NCBI RefSeq assembly: GCF_030732845.1
Contig: NZ_JASHKA010000010.1
Coordinates: 124,001-188,000 of the forward strand
Reading direction: 5' to 3'
DNA length: 64,000 nt
Origin: Roseibium sp. MMSF_3544
GTDB taxonomy: Bacteria; Pseudomonadota; Alphaproteobacteria; Rhizobiales; Stappiaceae
Below, piece after piece: positions 39,737 through 48,395 of the stretch. Within the stretch, counting starts at the first letter, position 1. Every line of letters begins with the position of its first letter. The notes beneath the pieces are model-generated. The model saw nothing but the letters and a program-made list of their open reading frames with translations, was not told the origin of the DNA and made no database searches. Position numbers and translations under genes: made by a program.

Positions 39737-40678
39737 ATGAAAAAAACGCTTTTGTCCCTATCCGTTGCAGCAGCCTTGTTTGCAAGTGCACCGGTACAGG
39801 CCGCAGAGAAACTGACCGTTCTGCTGGACTGGTTCACAAATCCTGACCATGCACCCGTGATTACCGCCCAGACGAAAGGTTTTTTTGAAGCCGAAGGACT
39901 GGAAGTGGAATTGATCGAGCCTGCTGACCCGGCAATGCCACCGAAGCTGGTTGCGGCAGGGCAGGGAGACATTGCCATTTCCTACCAGCCGACGCTCCAC
40001 GCGCATGTCGAGGAAGGTCTGCCGGTCGCCTGGATCGGGACGCTTGTCGAAACACCGCTCAATTCCCTGATCGTTCTAAAGGACGGTCCGATCAAGGAAC
40101 TCAAGGACCTGAAAGGCAAGACCATAGGGTTTTCCGTCTCCGGATTTGAAGATGCGATGCTCGGTCAGATGCTCAGATCGGTTGACCTGTCGATCGACGA
40201 CGTCGAACTGATCAACGTCAACTTCGCGCTCTCCCCGGCACTCATGTCCGGTCAGGTGGATGCGGTGATTGGTGCTTACCGCAATTTCGAACTGACGCAG
40301 ATCGAGATCGAGGGCAAGGAAGGAACAGCGTTCTTCCCGGAGGAAAACGGCGTCCCGATTTTCGATGAGCTGATCTATGTGGTGAACAAGGACCAGACCG
40401 GTGATCCGCGCTACGCGAAGTTCCTGGCGGCGGTCGAAGCGGCAACGATCTATCTCACCAATCATCCGGACGAGGCCTGGAACGCGTTCATCGAGGCCTA
40501 TCCGCATCTGAATGACGAGCTCAACAAGCGCGCCTGGGCTGATACGCTGCCGCGCTTTGCCAAACGCCCGGCTGCGCTGGACGAAGGCCGGTACCAGAGG
40601 TTTGCGGAATTCATGGCGGAAGCAGGGTTGATCAGCAAGGTCGTCCCCGTCGACTCCTACGCCGTGGAAATCCGCTGA
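39737..40678 (+). CDS. thiY: Thiamine-pyrimidine-precursor binding protein (ThiY/NMT1-THI5-like)
   Basis: A periplasmic solute-binding protein. The 313 residues have a signal peptide (about 1-22, 'SAPVQAAE'), then the THI5/NMT1 fold: 'LTVLLDWFTNPDHAPVITAQ' (the pyrimidine-stacking Trp region), 'GFFEAEGLEVELIEP', 'DIAISYQPTLHAHVEEG', 'LKGKTIGFSVSGFEDAML' and 'DAVIGAYRNFELTQI'. ThiY proteins bind formylaminopyrimidine, a breakdown product of thiamine that can be salvaged. It is 22 bp after the permease gene and ends in a strong terminator. Confidence 0.9.
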   Translation: MKKTLLSLSVAAALFASAPVQAAEKLTVLLDWFTNPDHAPVITAQTKGFFEAEGLEVELIEPADPAMPPKLVAAGQGDIAISYQPTLHAHVEEGLPVAWIGTLVETPLNSLIVLKDGPIKELKDLKGKTIGFSVSGFEDAMLGQMLRSVDLSIDDVELINVNFALSPALMSGQVDAVIGAYRNFELTQIEIEGKEGTAFFPEENGVPIFDELIYVVNKDQTGDPRYAKFLAAVEAATIYLTNHPDEAWNAFIEAYPHLNDELNKRAWADTLPRFAKRPAALDEGRYQRFAEFMAEAGLISKVVPVDSYAVEIR

Positions 40679-40748
40679 AGCCGGTGGCATTCAACCCGTC
40701 GCGGACAGACTGTGGCGCTACAGGTCGTCAAATGTCTGGCTGAAAAGC

Positions 40749-40778
40749 AAAACGCCGGAGCAGGGCTCCGGCGTTTTT
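40749..40778. terminator. Bidirectional terminator between thiY and rpoH
   Basis: A 12-bp stem (AAAACGCCGGAG/CTCCGGCGTTTT), 5-base loop, with A and T runs on the two sides serving both converging transcripts. Confidence 0.95.
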
Positions 40779-40799
40779 GATTTGGTCTCGCTTGACGTA

Positions 40800-41690
40800 T
40801 CAGGCGACCGGTTGCTGGTGCTCTTGCGCACGCGCGTTGTTGCGCACAGCCTTTTGCACTTTTTCGAAGGCGCGCACTTCGATCTGGCGGACGCGTTCGC
40901 GGGAAACACCGAATTCTCCGGAAAGGTCTTCCAGTGTCATCGGGTCTTCCGCCAGACGGCGTGCTTCGAAGATGCGGCGCTCACGCTCGTTGAGCACGTC
41001 CATGGCATCGCTCAGCAGCTTGCGGCGCATGTCCAGTTCTTCCTGGTTGGCGAGCAAGGTCTCCTGACTGTCGCTTTCATCGACAAGCCAGTCCTGCCAT
41101 TCGCCTGCATCGGCTTCCGCGCGTACCGGTGCGTTCAGGCTGGCGTCGCCGCCCAACCGGCGGTTCATGGAAATCACTTCCTCCTCGGACACACCGAGGC
41201 GGGTTGCGATTTCTTTCACCTGATCCGGTTTCAGATCGCCCTCATCGAGCGCCTGGATCTTGCCTTTCAAACGACGCAGGTTGAAGAAAAGCCGCTTCTG
41301 GTTGGCTGTGGTTCCCATTTTGACCAGGGACCAGGACCGCAGGATATATTCCTGGATCGCCGCCTTGATCCACCACATTGCGTAAGTCGCAAGCCGGAAC
41401 CCCTTGTCCGGTTCGAACCGCTTGACCGCCTGCATCAGGCCGACATTGCCCTCGGAGACGACTTCTCCGATCGGCAGGCCGTAGCCGCGATAACCCATTG
41501 CGATCTTGGCAACAAGGCGTAGGTGGGAATTGACGAGGCGTTCGGCAGCTTCAGGGTCTTCATGCTCTTTGTAGCGCTTGGCGAGCATGTACTCTTCCTG
41601 CGGCTGCAGCATGGGAAACTTACGAATCTCATCCAGGTAACGGCTTAGGCCACCTTCCCCGGCTGTGAGAGTAGGTACGTTTTGGGCCAT
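40800..41690 (-). CDS. rpoH: RNA polymerase sigma factor RpoH (sigma-32)
   Basis: The heat-shock sigma factor. The 296 residues include region 2 ('HLRLVAKIAMGYRGYGLPIGE', 'GLMQAVKRFEPDKGFRLATYAMWWIKAAIQEYIL' in sense), the RpoH box 'QKRLFFNLRRLK' that marks sigma-32, and region 4 'LEDLSGEFGVSRERVRQIE'. ATG 41690 (MAQNVPTL) follows a G-rich ribosome site. It is separated from rluD on the same strand by 175 bp containing its promoter region. Alphaproteobacteria often have two rpoH genes; only one is in this window. Confidence 0.96.
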   Translation of the reverse strand: MAQNVPTLTAGEGGLSRYLDEIRKFPMLQPQEEYMLAKRYKEHEDPEAAERLVNSHLRLVAKIAMGYRGYGLPIGEVVSEGNVGLMQAVKRFEPDKGFRLATYAMWWIKAAIQEYILRSWSLVKMGTTANQKRLFFNLRRLKGKIQALDEGDLKPDQVKEIATRLGVSEEEVISMNRRLGGDASLNAPVRAEADAGEWQDWLVDESDSQETLLANQEELDMRRKLLSDAMDVLNERERRIFEARRLAEDPMTLEDLSGEFGVSRERVRQIEVRAFEKVQKAVRNNARAQEHQQPVA

Positions 41691-41865
41691 AGCATGCACC
41701 CCCTTTCGTAAAGTTTGCGCCCTTTCCCTCCCGCTGCCCCGCAGAGTTACGCAAGCAAGCACTGTCAGAGGAAAACGAACGCAGAATCGTGTCCATTACG
41801 GCACACAGAGAATCTAATATAGGTTGGATATTAGCGATTACATGGCAAGAATTCAGAATTTTATC

Positions 41866-42891
41866 CTAAAAAGTTTGTAATGAAGACAAAAGATTTGCGA
41901 AATCAGCCGGATATGGGCTTTCAAAGCGCAAAGTTTTGCCATTCGCCGGATGTTCGAACGCGAGCAGGCCGGCATGAAGAGCCTGCCGTTCGAAGCCCGC
42001 GACAGCTGATTTGAGCGGCTCTTCCAGGCGATTGATTTTCGTCTTGAATCCGGATCCATAGTCGTCATCACCGATCAGGGGATGCCCGATATGGGCCATG
42101 TGAACGCGGATCTGATGGGTGCGCCCTGTTTCAAGGCGGCACTCCATCAAGGAAGCGAGGGCGGGCTCGTCTTGAGCACCGAACCGCTCGCGCACCTGCC
42201 AGTGGGTCACCGCGTGACGTCCGCTGGTCTTAACAACGGTCATTTTCTGCCGGTTCGTTTGCGAGCGGGCAAGATTGGCGTCGATCGATCCCTTCAGTCC
42301 GGAGGGTGCTCCCCAAACCAGGGCGGAATAAGCGCGTTCGAGCGGACCGGTGCGGCCGTGATCGGCAAATTGCGCTGCCAGGCCCTGATGCGCCTGATCG
42401 GTCTTTGCCACCACAAGCAGACCAGACGTGTCCTTGTCGATGCGATGAACGATACCGGGGCGCCGGATGCCGCCTATCCCTGAGAGACTGTCCCCGCAGT
42501 GATGAATGAGCGCATTGACCAGTGTGCCCGTCCAGTTTCCCGCTCCCGGGTGCACCACAAGCCCGGCAGGTTTGTCGATGACGATCAGATGCTCGTCCTC
42601 ATAAACGACGCTTATTGGTATCGCTTCACCCTTCGGTTCCGGGTCCTCCGGCTGGGGGAGGGTGAGGGTAAGCATATTGCCTTCATTGACCCGGAATTTC
42701 GGTTCCACTATTTTCGCGCCGCCGACGGTGACGTCTCCGGACTTGATTAGGGACTGGATCCTATTGCGGCTGAGCGTTTCCAAATGCGCTGCCAAAACCG
42801 CATCGAGCCGTTTCCCGGCATCGGCTGCATCAACTGTTAATCGGAAATCCGGATCGAGATCGGCCGGATCTTCATGGGAATTGTCTGTCAT
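41866..42891 (-). CDS. rluD: Ribosomal large subunit pseudouridine synthase (RluD/RluC family)
   Basis: Makes pseudouridines in 23S rRNA. The 341 residues have an N-terminal S4 RNA-binding domain (about 25-75, 'GKRLDAVLAAHLETLSRNRI'), the RluA-type catalytic domain with Asp152 in 'VHRIDKDTSGLLVVAKT', 'ALVWG', and 'RLETGRTHQIRVHMAHIGHPLIGD' in sense. ATG 42891 is chosen; a frame extension upstream lies antisense to the neighbouring gene and has no family match. Its start codon overlaps that of the divergent neighbour. Confidence 0.92.
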   Translation of the reverse strand: MTDNSHEDPADLDPDFRLTVDAADAGKRLDAVLAAHLETLSRNRIQSLIKSGDVTVGGAKIVEPKFRVNEGNMLTLTLPQPEDPEPKGEAIPISVVYEDEHLIVIDKPAGLVVHPGAGNWTGTLVNALIHHCGDSLSGIGGIRRPGIVHRIDKDTSGLLVVAKTDQAHQGLAAQFADHGRTGPLERAYSALVWGAPSGLKGSIDANLARSQTNRQKMTVVKTSGRHAVTHWQVRERFGAQDEPALASLMECRLETGRTHQIRVHMAHIGHPLIGDDDYGSGFKTKINRLEEPLKSAVAGFERQALHAGLLAFEHPANGKTLRFESPYPADFANLLSSLQTF

Positions 42892-43246
42892 GTCACAACC
42901 TGATTTTCGGGAAGAAGACCAGAAGGAGCCGCCGCTCGATCCGGCTGCCGAACGCATCCAGGCGCGGTTGAAGCGTCTTTTGTTCGGTTCGTCCCTGATC
43001 ATGTTTGCCGGTTTGTTCGCTGTCTTTGCAGCAATTCTCTACAAGATCAACTCCGATGATACTGAAATGTCCGGCGCGGACTTCGCCTCGAGTGTCGTGG
43101 TCGGACCGGAGGCCGACATCCTTCAGGCGACAGTCTCCGACGGCGTGCTCTTCGTGCTTGTCCGGGAGGGTAGCAAGACTGCACTGCTGCGTTTCGATCC
43201 GGCGTCGGGAAGACAGATCGGTCGAACGGATTTTGTGGCTCGATAA
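42890..43246 (+). CDS. Small single-span membrane protein divergent from rluD
   Basis: 118 residues: an acidic N-terminus (1-25), a basic patch, one membrane span (about 32-50, 'SSLIMFAGLFAVFAAILY'), and a periplasmic beta-rich tail ('DILQATVSDGVLFVLVREGS', 'ALLRFDPASGRQIG') that looks like one or two propeller-like strands. It resembles small DUF-type proteins that sit beside rluD in alphaproteobacteria, but I cannot name the family. ATG 42890 shares three bases of the palindrome CATG with the rluD start. Confidence 0.75.
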   Translation: MSQPDFREEDQKEPPLDPAAERIQARLKRLLFGSSLIMFAGLFAVFAAILYKINSDDTEMSGADFASSVVVGPEADILQATVSDGVLFVLVREGSKTALLRFDPASGRQIGRTDFVAR

Positions 43247-43408
43247 GGCAAGGCCGTGGGAAATTGCTGATGTTTTTTCTGACCGTCAGACAGCAACTGT
43301 GGTTATGAGCGTGCGGGCGACGAAAAAATGAAAAAAGGGGTTGCGTCTTTATCGATGCAGCCTTATACGCACGATCCTCGGCTTGAGCGAAAGCGTTTCA
43401 AGCATTGC

Positions 43409-43484
43409 GCGCCCATCGTCTAGCGGTCTAGGACGCCGCCCTTTCACGGCGGAAACACGGGTTCGAGTCCCGTTGGGCGTGCCA
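43409..43484 (+). tRNA. tRNA-Glu (TTC anticodon)
   Basis: A complete cloverleaf: acceptor GCGCCCA/TGGGCGT, D arm GTC...GAC, anticodon stem CCGCC/GGCGG around loop CTTTCAC (anticodon TTC at 43443-43445), T arm ACGGG-TTCGAGT-CCCGT, discriminator G and encoded CCA. Confidence 0.98.
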
Positions 43485-43545
43485 CTTTTCTTCGAGCTGA
43501 AATCCAGATCGAATATTTTTTTCTCCAGCCCTGAGAATGCTGAAT

Positions 43546-44328
43546 TCAGGCGCGCTCGGCTTCCGGCTGAACGCCGGTCTCGATGAGGTTCACCTCGGCT
43601 TCTGCAGCGATTTTGGCGAAGTTCGGATCTGAACAGTGATCGGTGACAAAGGTTGTCACTTGCGACAGATGCCCGACCCGAACCGGCGCGGTGCGTTCGA
43701 ATTTCGTGCTGTCGGCCGCCAGAATAACGTGGCGGGCGTTGTCCATGATCGTCTTGGTGACCTTGACTTCGCGGTAGTCGTAATCGAGCAGAGATCCGTC
43801 CGGATCGACAGCAGACGCACCGATAACGGCGAAGTCGACCTTGAACTGCTTCATGAAGTCGACGGCCGCTTCACCGACAATACCGCCATCGGAATGGCGC
43901 AGCACGCCACCTGCGATCACCACTTCAATCTGGGAATAACCACGCATCAGGCTCGCGACATTGATGTTGTTGGTAATGACCATCAGGCCTCGATGCTGCA
44001 GCAGAGCCTGGGCAACAGCTTCCGTTGTCGTCCCGATATTGATGAATATCGACGCGTTATCCGGAATGAGTGCGGCAACGCTTTCTCCGATATCAGCCTT
44101 TTCCTTGCTGGATATGATCCGGCGGGCCTCATAGCCGACGTTTTCGATGCCCGAAGACAAAAGCGCGCCGCCATGTGTCCTGGCGAGCAACCGGCGCTCG
44201 CATAGCTCGTTCAGGTCCTTGCGAATGGTTTGCGGACTGACATCGAAGCGCCTAGCGAGATCGTCGACATTGACACGTCCCATCTGGCGCGCGAGTTCCA
44301 AAATGGCATTATGGCGTTCGATCAGCAT
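43546..44328 (-). CDS. DeoR/GlpR-family transcriptional regulator
   Basis: 260 residues. It has an N-terminal winged helix-turn-helix (about 3-57, 'NVDDLARRFDVSPQTIRKDLNEL', in sense) and a C-terminal sugar-phosphate-sensing DeoR domain (about 75-235, 'ASIFINIGTTTEAVAQALL', 'VITNNINVASLM', 'GGVLRHSDGGIVGEAA', 'VIGASAVDPDGSLLDYD'). It resembles GlpR, the glycerol-3-phosphate repressor. No glp genes are nearby, so its target is elsewhere or it is an orphan regulator. It lies 61 bp after tRNA-Glu on the opposite strand. Confidence 0.9.
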   Translation of the reverse strand: MLIERHNAILELARQMGRVNVDDLARRFDVSPQTIRKDLNELCERRLLARTHGGALLSSGIENVGYEARRIISSKEKADIGESVAALIPDNASIFINIGTTTEAVAQALLQHRGLMVITNNINVASLMRGYSQIEVVIAGGVLRHSDGGIVGEAAVDFMKQFKVDFAVIGASAVDPDGSLLDYDYREVKVTKTIMDNARHVILAADSTKFERTAPVRVGHLSQVTTFVTDHCSDPNFAKIAAEAEVNLIETGVQPEAERA

Positions 44329-44389
44329 TTAATGAGGGCTCTTGAGGTGTCGATACATACACCTAAAAGACAGCTCCGACCCCGTAAGA

Positions 44390-45766
44390 TCAAGCTACAT
44401 CTTTCTTTTTCTGTTTGCTGGTTTTTGCGTCAGCCTTTGCCGCGGGCTCGGCCGAGGTCTCGGGATTTGCAGGTTCGCCGTTAGCGGCTGCAGTGTTGTT
44501 TTCTTCCCGGTCTTTCTTGCGGTTGGAGGCGACGATCCTGCTGACCAGCGCTTCGGCTGCCGAAGCGATTTCGGAGGATTTCGCGGATGCAGCTTCGTCA
44601 GCGGCGGAATTGGATTTGGATTTGGACGCTTTGACTTTGACCAAAGGAGGTTTCTTGAGCGGTGCTGGAGCGACAACAACACGCTGCGCGCGCTTCTTGC
44701 GGTTCGAGCCGGTCTCAGGCGGCAGTTCAATTGCCTCCCCTGCAGTGTCGTCTTTCACTGCTGCGGCAGGACTTTCAGCGTTGGCGAGCTTGCTGGCAAG
44801 TGCCCGGAACTCTTCACGCAACTGGACAAGAGCAGGGGTTCCGGCCAGATCGTCGCGAAGCTTTTCAAGCTGGCCGGTCTGACGTTTCAGAACCTGCTCC
44901 TTTTTCTTCAGTTGGGACCGCTGCTCGGCATTTTCCTTGGTCAGGGAGTCCAGCTTTTCGGCCATGTCGGCTTCACGATCCGAATCGCTTGCGTCAGCTG
45001 AATCCAGCATCATCGAAAGACGGGTGACCTCGGCTTGCGCAGCGACATACCTTGCTTCCGTGTCCACCAACTGGGCTTCGAGGTCCGCGAGCTGCGTTTT
45101 CGGGTCACTCTCGGGATCTTCATCGATCTCGCTGGCAATGGCAGGATCATATTTGGCCAGCTTGCTTTTCAACGTTGCGACCTCGGCTTCCAGGCCGGTG
45201 ATCGTTGCCAGGGCCATCGTGTCGGCAGCCGGCATCCAGTCGCTGTCTGCGCCGGATTTCTTTTCGCTTTCGCTGGCGTCTTTTGTCGCTTCGTCAGCGC
45301 TGACTTCCAACTTGCCGCCAACTGGCTCTTTCCAGCTTTCGGCAAGGGCCTTTTCGGATTCGGCAAGTTTGTGCTTGAGCGTTTTGACTTCAGCGGTCAG
45401 CAGGTCGATGGCCTTCTGGTCTCCCTGCAAAGCGCCGATCTGCGATTCGAAATCGGCTATCCTGGCAAGGTGAGACCGTCGCACGTCATCGATTTCCGTC
45501 CGCAACCTTGATGCTTCAAGATGATGTTTGGCAGCTTTAGCCCTTTCGCCATCGAGTTGGCGTTCCACGCGCCGCAGTTCAATGGCGTGGCGGGCTCGTG
45601 CCTGGTCCTGAGCGGCCCGGACCTCTGCATAGCTTGACGGATTAACGGCGCGAAGCGCTTCTTCTGTGAGGCGCGCGGCACGGCGATAGAAGGCAGGCAG
45701 GATTGCAAGACCGATCAGACCGGCCGTACAAAATCCCAATGCCATATACATTGCCGCTTCAATCAC
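44390..45766 (-). CDS. Membrane-anchored coiled-coil protein, function unknown
   Basis: 458 residues. One N-terminal membrane span (about 5-26, 'MYMALGFCTAGLIGLAILPAF') is followed by long coiled-coil helices (about 30-160 and 185-345) rich in Glu, Lys, Ala and Leu, then a disordered basic C-terminus rich in Lys, Ser and Ala (about 360-458). This layout is typical of conserved Hyphomicrobiales proteins of unknown function that may act as scaffolds at the inner membrane. It follows the DeoR gene's upstream side and is read alone. Confidence 0.75.
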   Translation of the reverse strand: MIEAAMYMALGFCTAGLIGLAILPAFYRRAARLTEEALRAVNPSSYAEVRAAQDQARARHAIELRRVERQLDGERAKAAKHHLEASRLRTEIDDVRRSHLARIADFESQIGALQGDQKAIDLLTAEVKTLKHKLAESEKALAESWKEPVGGKLEVSADEATKDASESEKKSGADSDWMPAADTMALATITGLEAEVATLKSKLAKYDPAIASEIDEDPESDPKTQLADLEAQLVDTEARYVAAQAEVTRLSMMLDSADASDSDREADMAEKLDSLTKENAEQRSQLKKKEQVLKRQTGQLEKLRDDLAGTPALVQLREEFRALASKLANAESPAAAVKDDTAGEAIELPPETGSNRKKRAQRVVVAPAPLKKPPLVKVKASKSKSNSAADEAASAKSSEIASAAEALVSRIVASNRKKDREENNTAAANGEPANPETSAEPAAKADAKTSKQKKKDVA

Positions 45767-45810
45767 ACCAGGCTCCTGCTCGCATTCCCAAGCCCATCTA
45801 AAATCATTAT

Positions 45811-46104
45811 CGGCTTCATCAATGGGTCCGTACCCCAGGGTATGGTCCCACTAATGAAGTCAATTTGGTTTGGATCGTTTTGACCAACTGCGAGGAGCGA
45901 AAGTGCAGGAAATGTGGTACATTTTCAAGCCTTTCGCGACACAGCAGATGGCCAAAACGGCCAAATCCGAAGGACGGCAAAATGGCTTTATCTCGCAGCG
46001 TCATCGTGCTTGACCGGGCACAAAGCCCGTTCTGCACACGCTTCCTCGTGAGGTTTTGCCATTTCTGCCGCCAAATCGGCTTCATTAATGCGTCCATACC
46101 CTAG
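45811..46104. repeat. MITE-like element with 22-bp terminal inverted repeats
   Basis: CTTCATTAGTGGGACCATACCC (minus strand, 45859-45838) and CTTCATTAATGCGTCCATACCC (plus strand, 46080-46101) agree at 19 of 22 positions and bracket a 220-bp core. A third copy of the motif (45814-45835) abuts the left repeat, making a 46-bp imperfect palindrome (45814-45859). The core has no recognisable gene and contains small palindromes. This fits a non-autonomous transposable element or an intergenic palindromic repeat. It fills most of the 394-bp gap between the coiled-coil and DUF1134 genes. Confidence 0.45.
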
Positions 46105-46187
46105 ACGACAGCAGCACTGCCGCCAAGTGTGCATGATACTGCAGGCTTACGGGACGTCATGCAATCGGCAGTGCCAAGGTCAATGCG

Positions 46188-46793
46188 TCAGAAGGGGTTC
46201 CAGGTCGGTTTCGACGTGACCTTGAGATATCCCATGTTCAAGCCGAGCCGGGCACCGACACCCGCCTTGACCGGGACAAGAACGATTTCGTTCTTGAGCA
46301 GAACCGTCATTCCTGCGCCGCCGACGAGATAGGCCGAACCGTTCACGCCCGCAAAACGGTCATAGATCGAATTCACATTCGGCAGCCCATAGACAAGCAT
46401 CATGACCCTGGCGCCATCAGCACCGAAATCCCATCCGACCGAAGGCCCCTGCCAGAAGATCTTGTGAGTGCCGGCATTGCGGGTGTAGAGGTGGCCTTCA
46501 CCGTAGCGCGCGCCTGCCACGAATGCTCCCGAGCCTTCTTCTCCCAGAATATACCCGTTGGGTTCGCCATATCTGGAAAAGGCCCGTTCGATGACCGAAG
46601 CCAGTCCGCCGGACACTGCGCCGAAAAATTCGTGTCCGGTCTTGAGGATTTCATCCTCGTCAAAGGTCTGATTGTTCGGAATCGGTTCCGCACCGGACGA
46701 TTGAGCGAATGAGACGGTCGGGTTGGCAATCAAACACAAGCACAGGAACGCGGCTGCAATCAGGGGCGCCACTCGCCAGGAAATTTGTGCCAT
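46188..46793 (-). CDS. DUF1134 / YSC84-like secreted protein
   Basis: 201 residues. It has a signal peptide (about 1-31, 'NPTVSFAQSS') and a mature domain of glycine-rich beta strands ('EFFGAVSGGLASVIERAF', 'YGEGHLYTRNAG', 'IFWQGPSVGWDFGADGARV', 'AYLVGGAGMTVLL', 'GLNMGYLKVT') matching the DUF1134/YSC84 pattern seen in alphaproteobacteria. YSC84-type domains bind lipids in other proteins; the role here is unknown. ATG 46793 gives a clean signal peptide, while ATG 46832 would add 13 residues. DUF1134 genes often lie near chpT, as here. Confidence 0.85.
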   Translation of the reverse strand: MAQISWRVAPLIAAAFLCLCLIANPTVSFAQSSGAEPIPNNQTFDEDEILKTGHEFFGAVSGGLASVIERAFSRYGEPNGYILGEEGSGAFVAGARYGEGHLYTRNAGTHKIFWQGPSVGWDFGADGARVMMLVYGLPNVNSIYDRFAGVNGSAYLVGGAGMTVLLKNEIVLVPVKAGVGARLGLNMGYLKVTSKPTWNPF

Positions 46794-46920
46794 TGAATAT
46801 AGACTCCTCGTAATCTGATGGATGCGGCGCATTGTTTTCCGATCCCCCAGATCGCAATGCTAAACTCCAGCAGAATCATGCTGATTCGCACAAGCTTCTG
46901 CACTTACATAAGCCGAATCA

Positions 46921-47406
46921 ATGAAAAGCTGGCCTGAAAAAAAGACGTGGATGTGTCTTTGCCTTGCCTTAAGCGCCGTTCTGGCTGTTTTTGCGGGTTC
47001 CAGTGTCGCGCGTCCCCAACTTTTCGTCCCCGATCCGATAACGGGCTACGCGATCGGCGGGCACGACCCGGTGTCCTTTTTTGTGGACGGCCAGCCGCGC
47101 AAGGGTGACCGGCGCCACGAACTTTATTGGGGCGGTGCCGAGTGGATCTTCGTCAACGAGGGCAATCTTGCTGCTTTTGAAAGAAACCCCGAAACCTACG
47201 CGCCGCTCTTTGCCGGCTGCGGCGGGTACGCCCTTTCGGAAGGGTTTGCGACTGCAGGCAGTCCCTTCATCTATGCCCTTGTTGAGGGAAAGCTGGTTTT
47301 TTTCCATTCGGTCGTCAATCGTTTCCTGTTCATCGTCAACGGAGCGGAACTTTTGAAAGAAGCAGAAGCAAACGCCGGTAAAGTCGGCTGTGTTCCCGAA
47401 CGGTAG
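46921..47406 (+). CDS. YHS-domain-containing exported protein
   Basis: 161 residues with an N-terminal signal or anchor (about 9-31) and a YHS-type domain: 'DPITGYAIGGHDPVSFFVDG', then 'YWGGAEWIFVNEGNLAAFERNPETYAPLFAGCGGYALSEG' in sense. YHS domains bind metals, often copper or iron. Two Cys (in 'FAGCGG' and 'GKVGCVP') could form a disulfide or metal site in the periplasm. It is divergent from the DUF1134 gene with a 127-bp shared gap. Confidence 0.82.
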   Translation: MKSWPEKKTWMCLCLALSAVLAVFAGSSVARPQLFVPDPITGYAIGGHDPVSFFVDGQPRKGDRRHELYWGGAEWIFVNEGNLAAFERNPETYAPLFAGCGGYALSEGFATAGSPFIYALVEGKLVFFHSVVNRFLFIVNGAELLKEAEANAGKVGCVPER

Positions 47407-47618
47407 TGCGGGAGCGCAAAAAAGAGCCAAATCGGTCTGAGGTGATATCAGAAACCGGCCTTTTCCGCCCAAACGTTCCAAATCCGCAACTTTCATCTGG
47501 ATGACCGGAATTGCTGCCGGACGCTGCCTTGGCAGCGGCTTTGAGGATGTGTAACGCTTGCGCAAACCCACGCGAATCAGAATTTCGCTTAGACCCTGTA
47601 GAAGAGCCCTAAATCGTC

Positions 47619-48263
47619 ATGTCTGCACTTCAAGAGCTTTCCTCTCTGGACCTAGCCGCTTTGGTCGCCAGCCGTGTCTGTCACGACATCATCAGTCCGG
47701 TCGGCGCAATCACAAACGGTCTTGAAGTCCTCGACGAGGAAGGATCGGAGGACATGCGCGAGTTTGCGATGGACCTCATTCGTAAAAGTGCCCGGCAGGC
47801 TTCGGCAAAACTCCAGTTTGCACGATTGGCATTCGGGGCAGCTGGATCTGCGGGTGCGGAAATCGACCTTGGCGATGCGCAGGTTGTTGCCACAGGGTTT
47901 ATGGAAAACGAAAAATCCGATCTAGTTTGGCAAGTGTCCCGGCACCTGATGCCGAAGAACTACGTCAAGCTTCTCCTTAACCTTATACTTATTGCCAACC
48001 AGTGTGTTCCGCGCGGAGGCGAAATTAAAGTTGAAATGGAAGGCGACCCGCAATCTCCGTCCTTTGTGCTGACGGCGAGCGGACTCAACCCCCGTATCCC
48101 CTTGGGAATGAAAGAAACTCTGGGTGGAGAAGAGCCTGAACGGGTGGATGCGCACTCGGTTCAGCCAATTTACACGTTGCTGCTCGCCCGAGAATCCGAA
48201 ATGGTATTAACGATAGATAAACAAGAAGAATTGGTAAAAATAACGGCCCTTCCAAAGATCTAA
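47619..48263 (+). CDS. chpT: Histidine phosphotransferase ChpT
   Basis: Relays phosphate from the hybrid kinase CckA to CtrA and CpdR in the alphaproteobacterial cell-cycle phosphorelay. The 214 residues start with a helical-hairpin dimerisation region holding His22 in 'SRVCHDIISPVGAITNGLE' and end with a degenerate kinase-like ATPase fold ('NYVKLLLNLILIANQCVPRGG') that no longer binds ATP in known ChpT. It is 132 bp upstream of cheA, and its target CtrA is encoded 9 kb away in this window. Confidence 0.93.
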   Translation: MSALQELSSLDLAALVASRVCHDIISPVGAITNGLEVLDEEGSEDMREFAMDLIRKSARQASAKLQFARLAFGAAGSAGAEIDLGDAQVVATGFMENEKSDLVWQVSRHLMPKNYVKLLLNLILIANQCVPRGGEIKVEMEGDPQSPSFVLTASGLNPRIPLGMKETLGGEEPERVDAHSVQPIYTLLLARESEMVLTIDKQEELVKITALPKI

Positions 48264-48395
48264 ATAGAGCTACAAAAGTCTCCGCTGGTTTCAGCGTATC
48301 TTAACTCTTTGAGGTCAACCTGCTCACATGGACTTTTCGGTCCAGACATCCGTTTCCGGATGCGGAACCAGTAACAAGTCGGGTGAGAGCAGGCC

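Noticed and set aside
43409..43484. G1-U72 wobble in tRNA-Glu as a sign of decay, and the tRNA as an integration site
   Set aside because: The rest of the cloverleaf is perfect and CCA is encoded; no integrase or repeated tRNA end is found nearby.
45865..46104. Cys-containing open frames on both strands of the MITE-like core
   Set aside because: About 80 codons each, no transposase motif, and they run into the terminal repeats.
48300..48395. Hairpins between chpT and cheA (CATCCG/CGGATG) as a terminator
   Set aside because: Short stems without a T-run; chpT and cheA may be co-transcribed.
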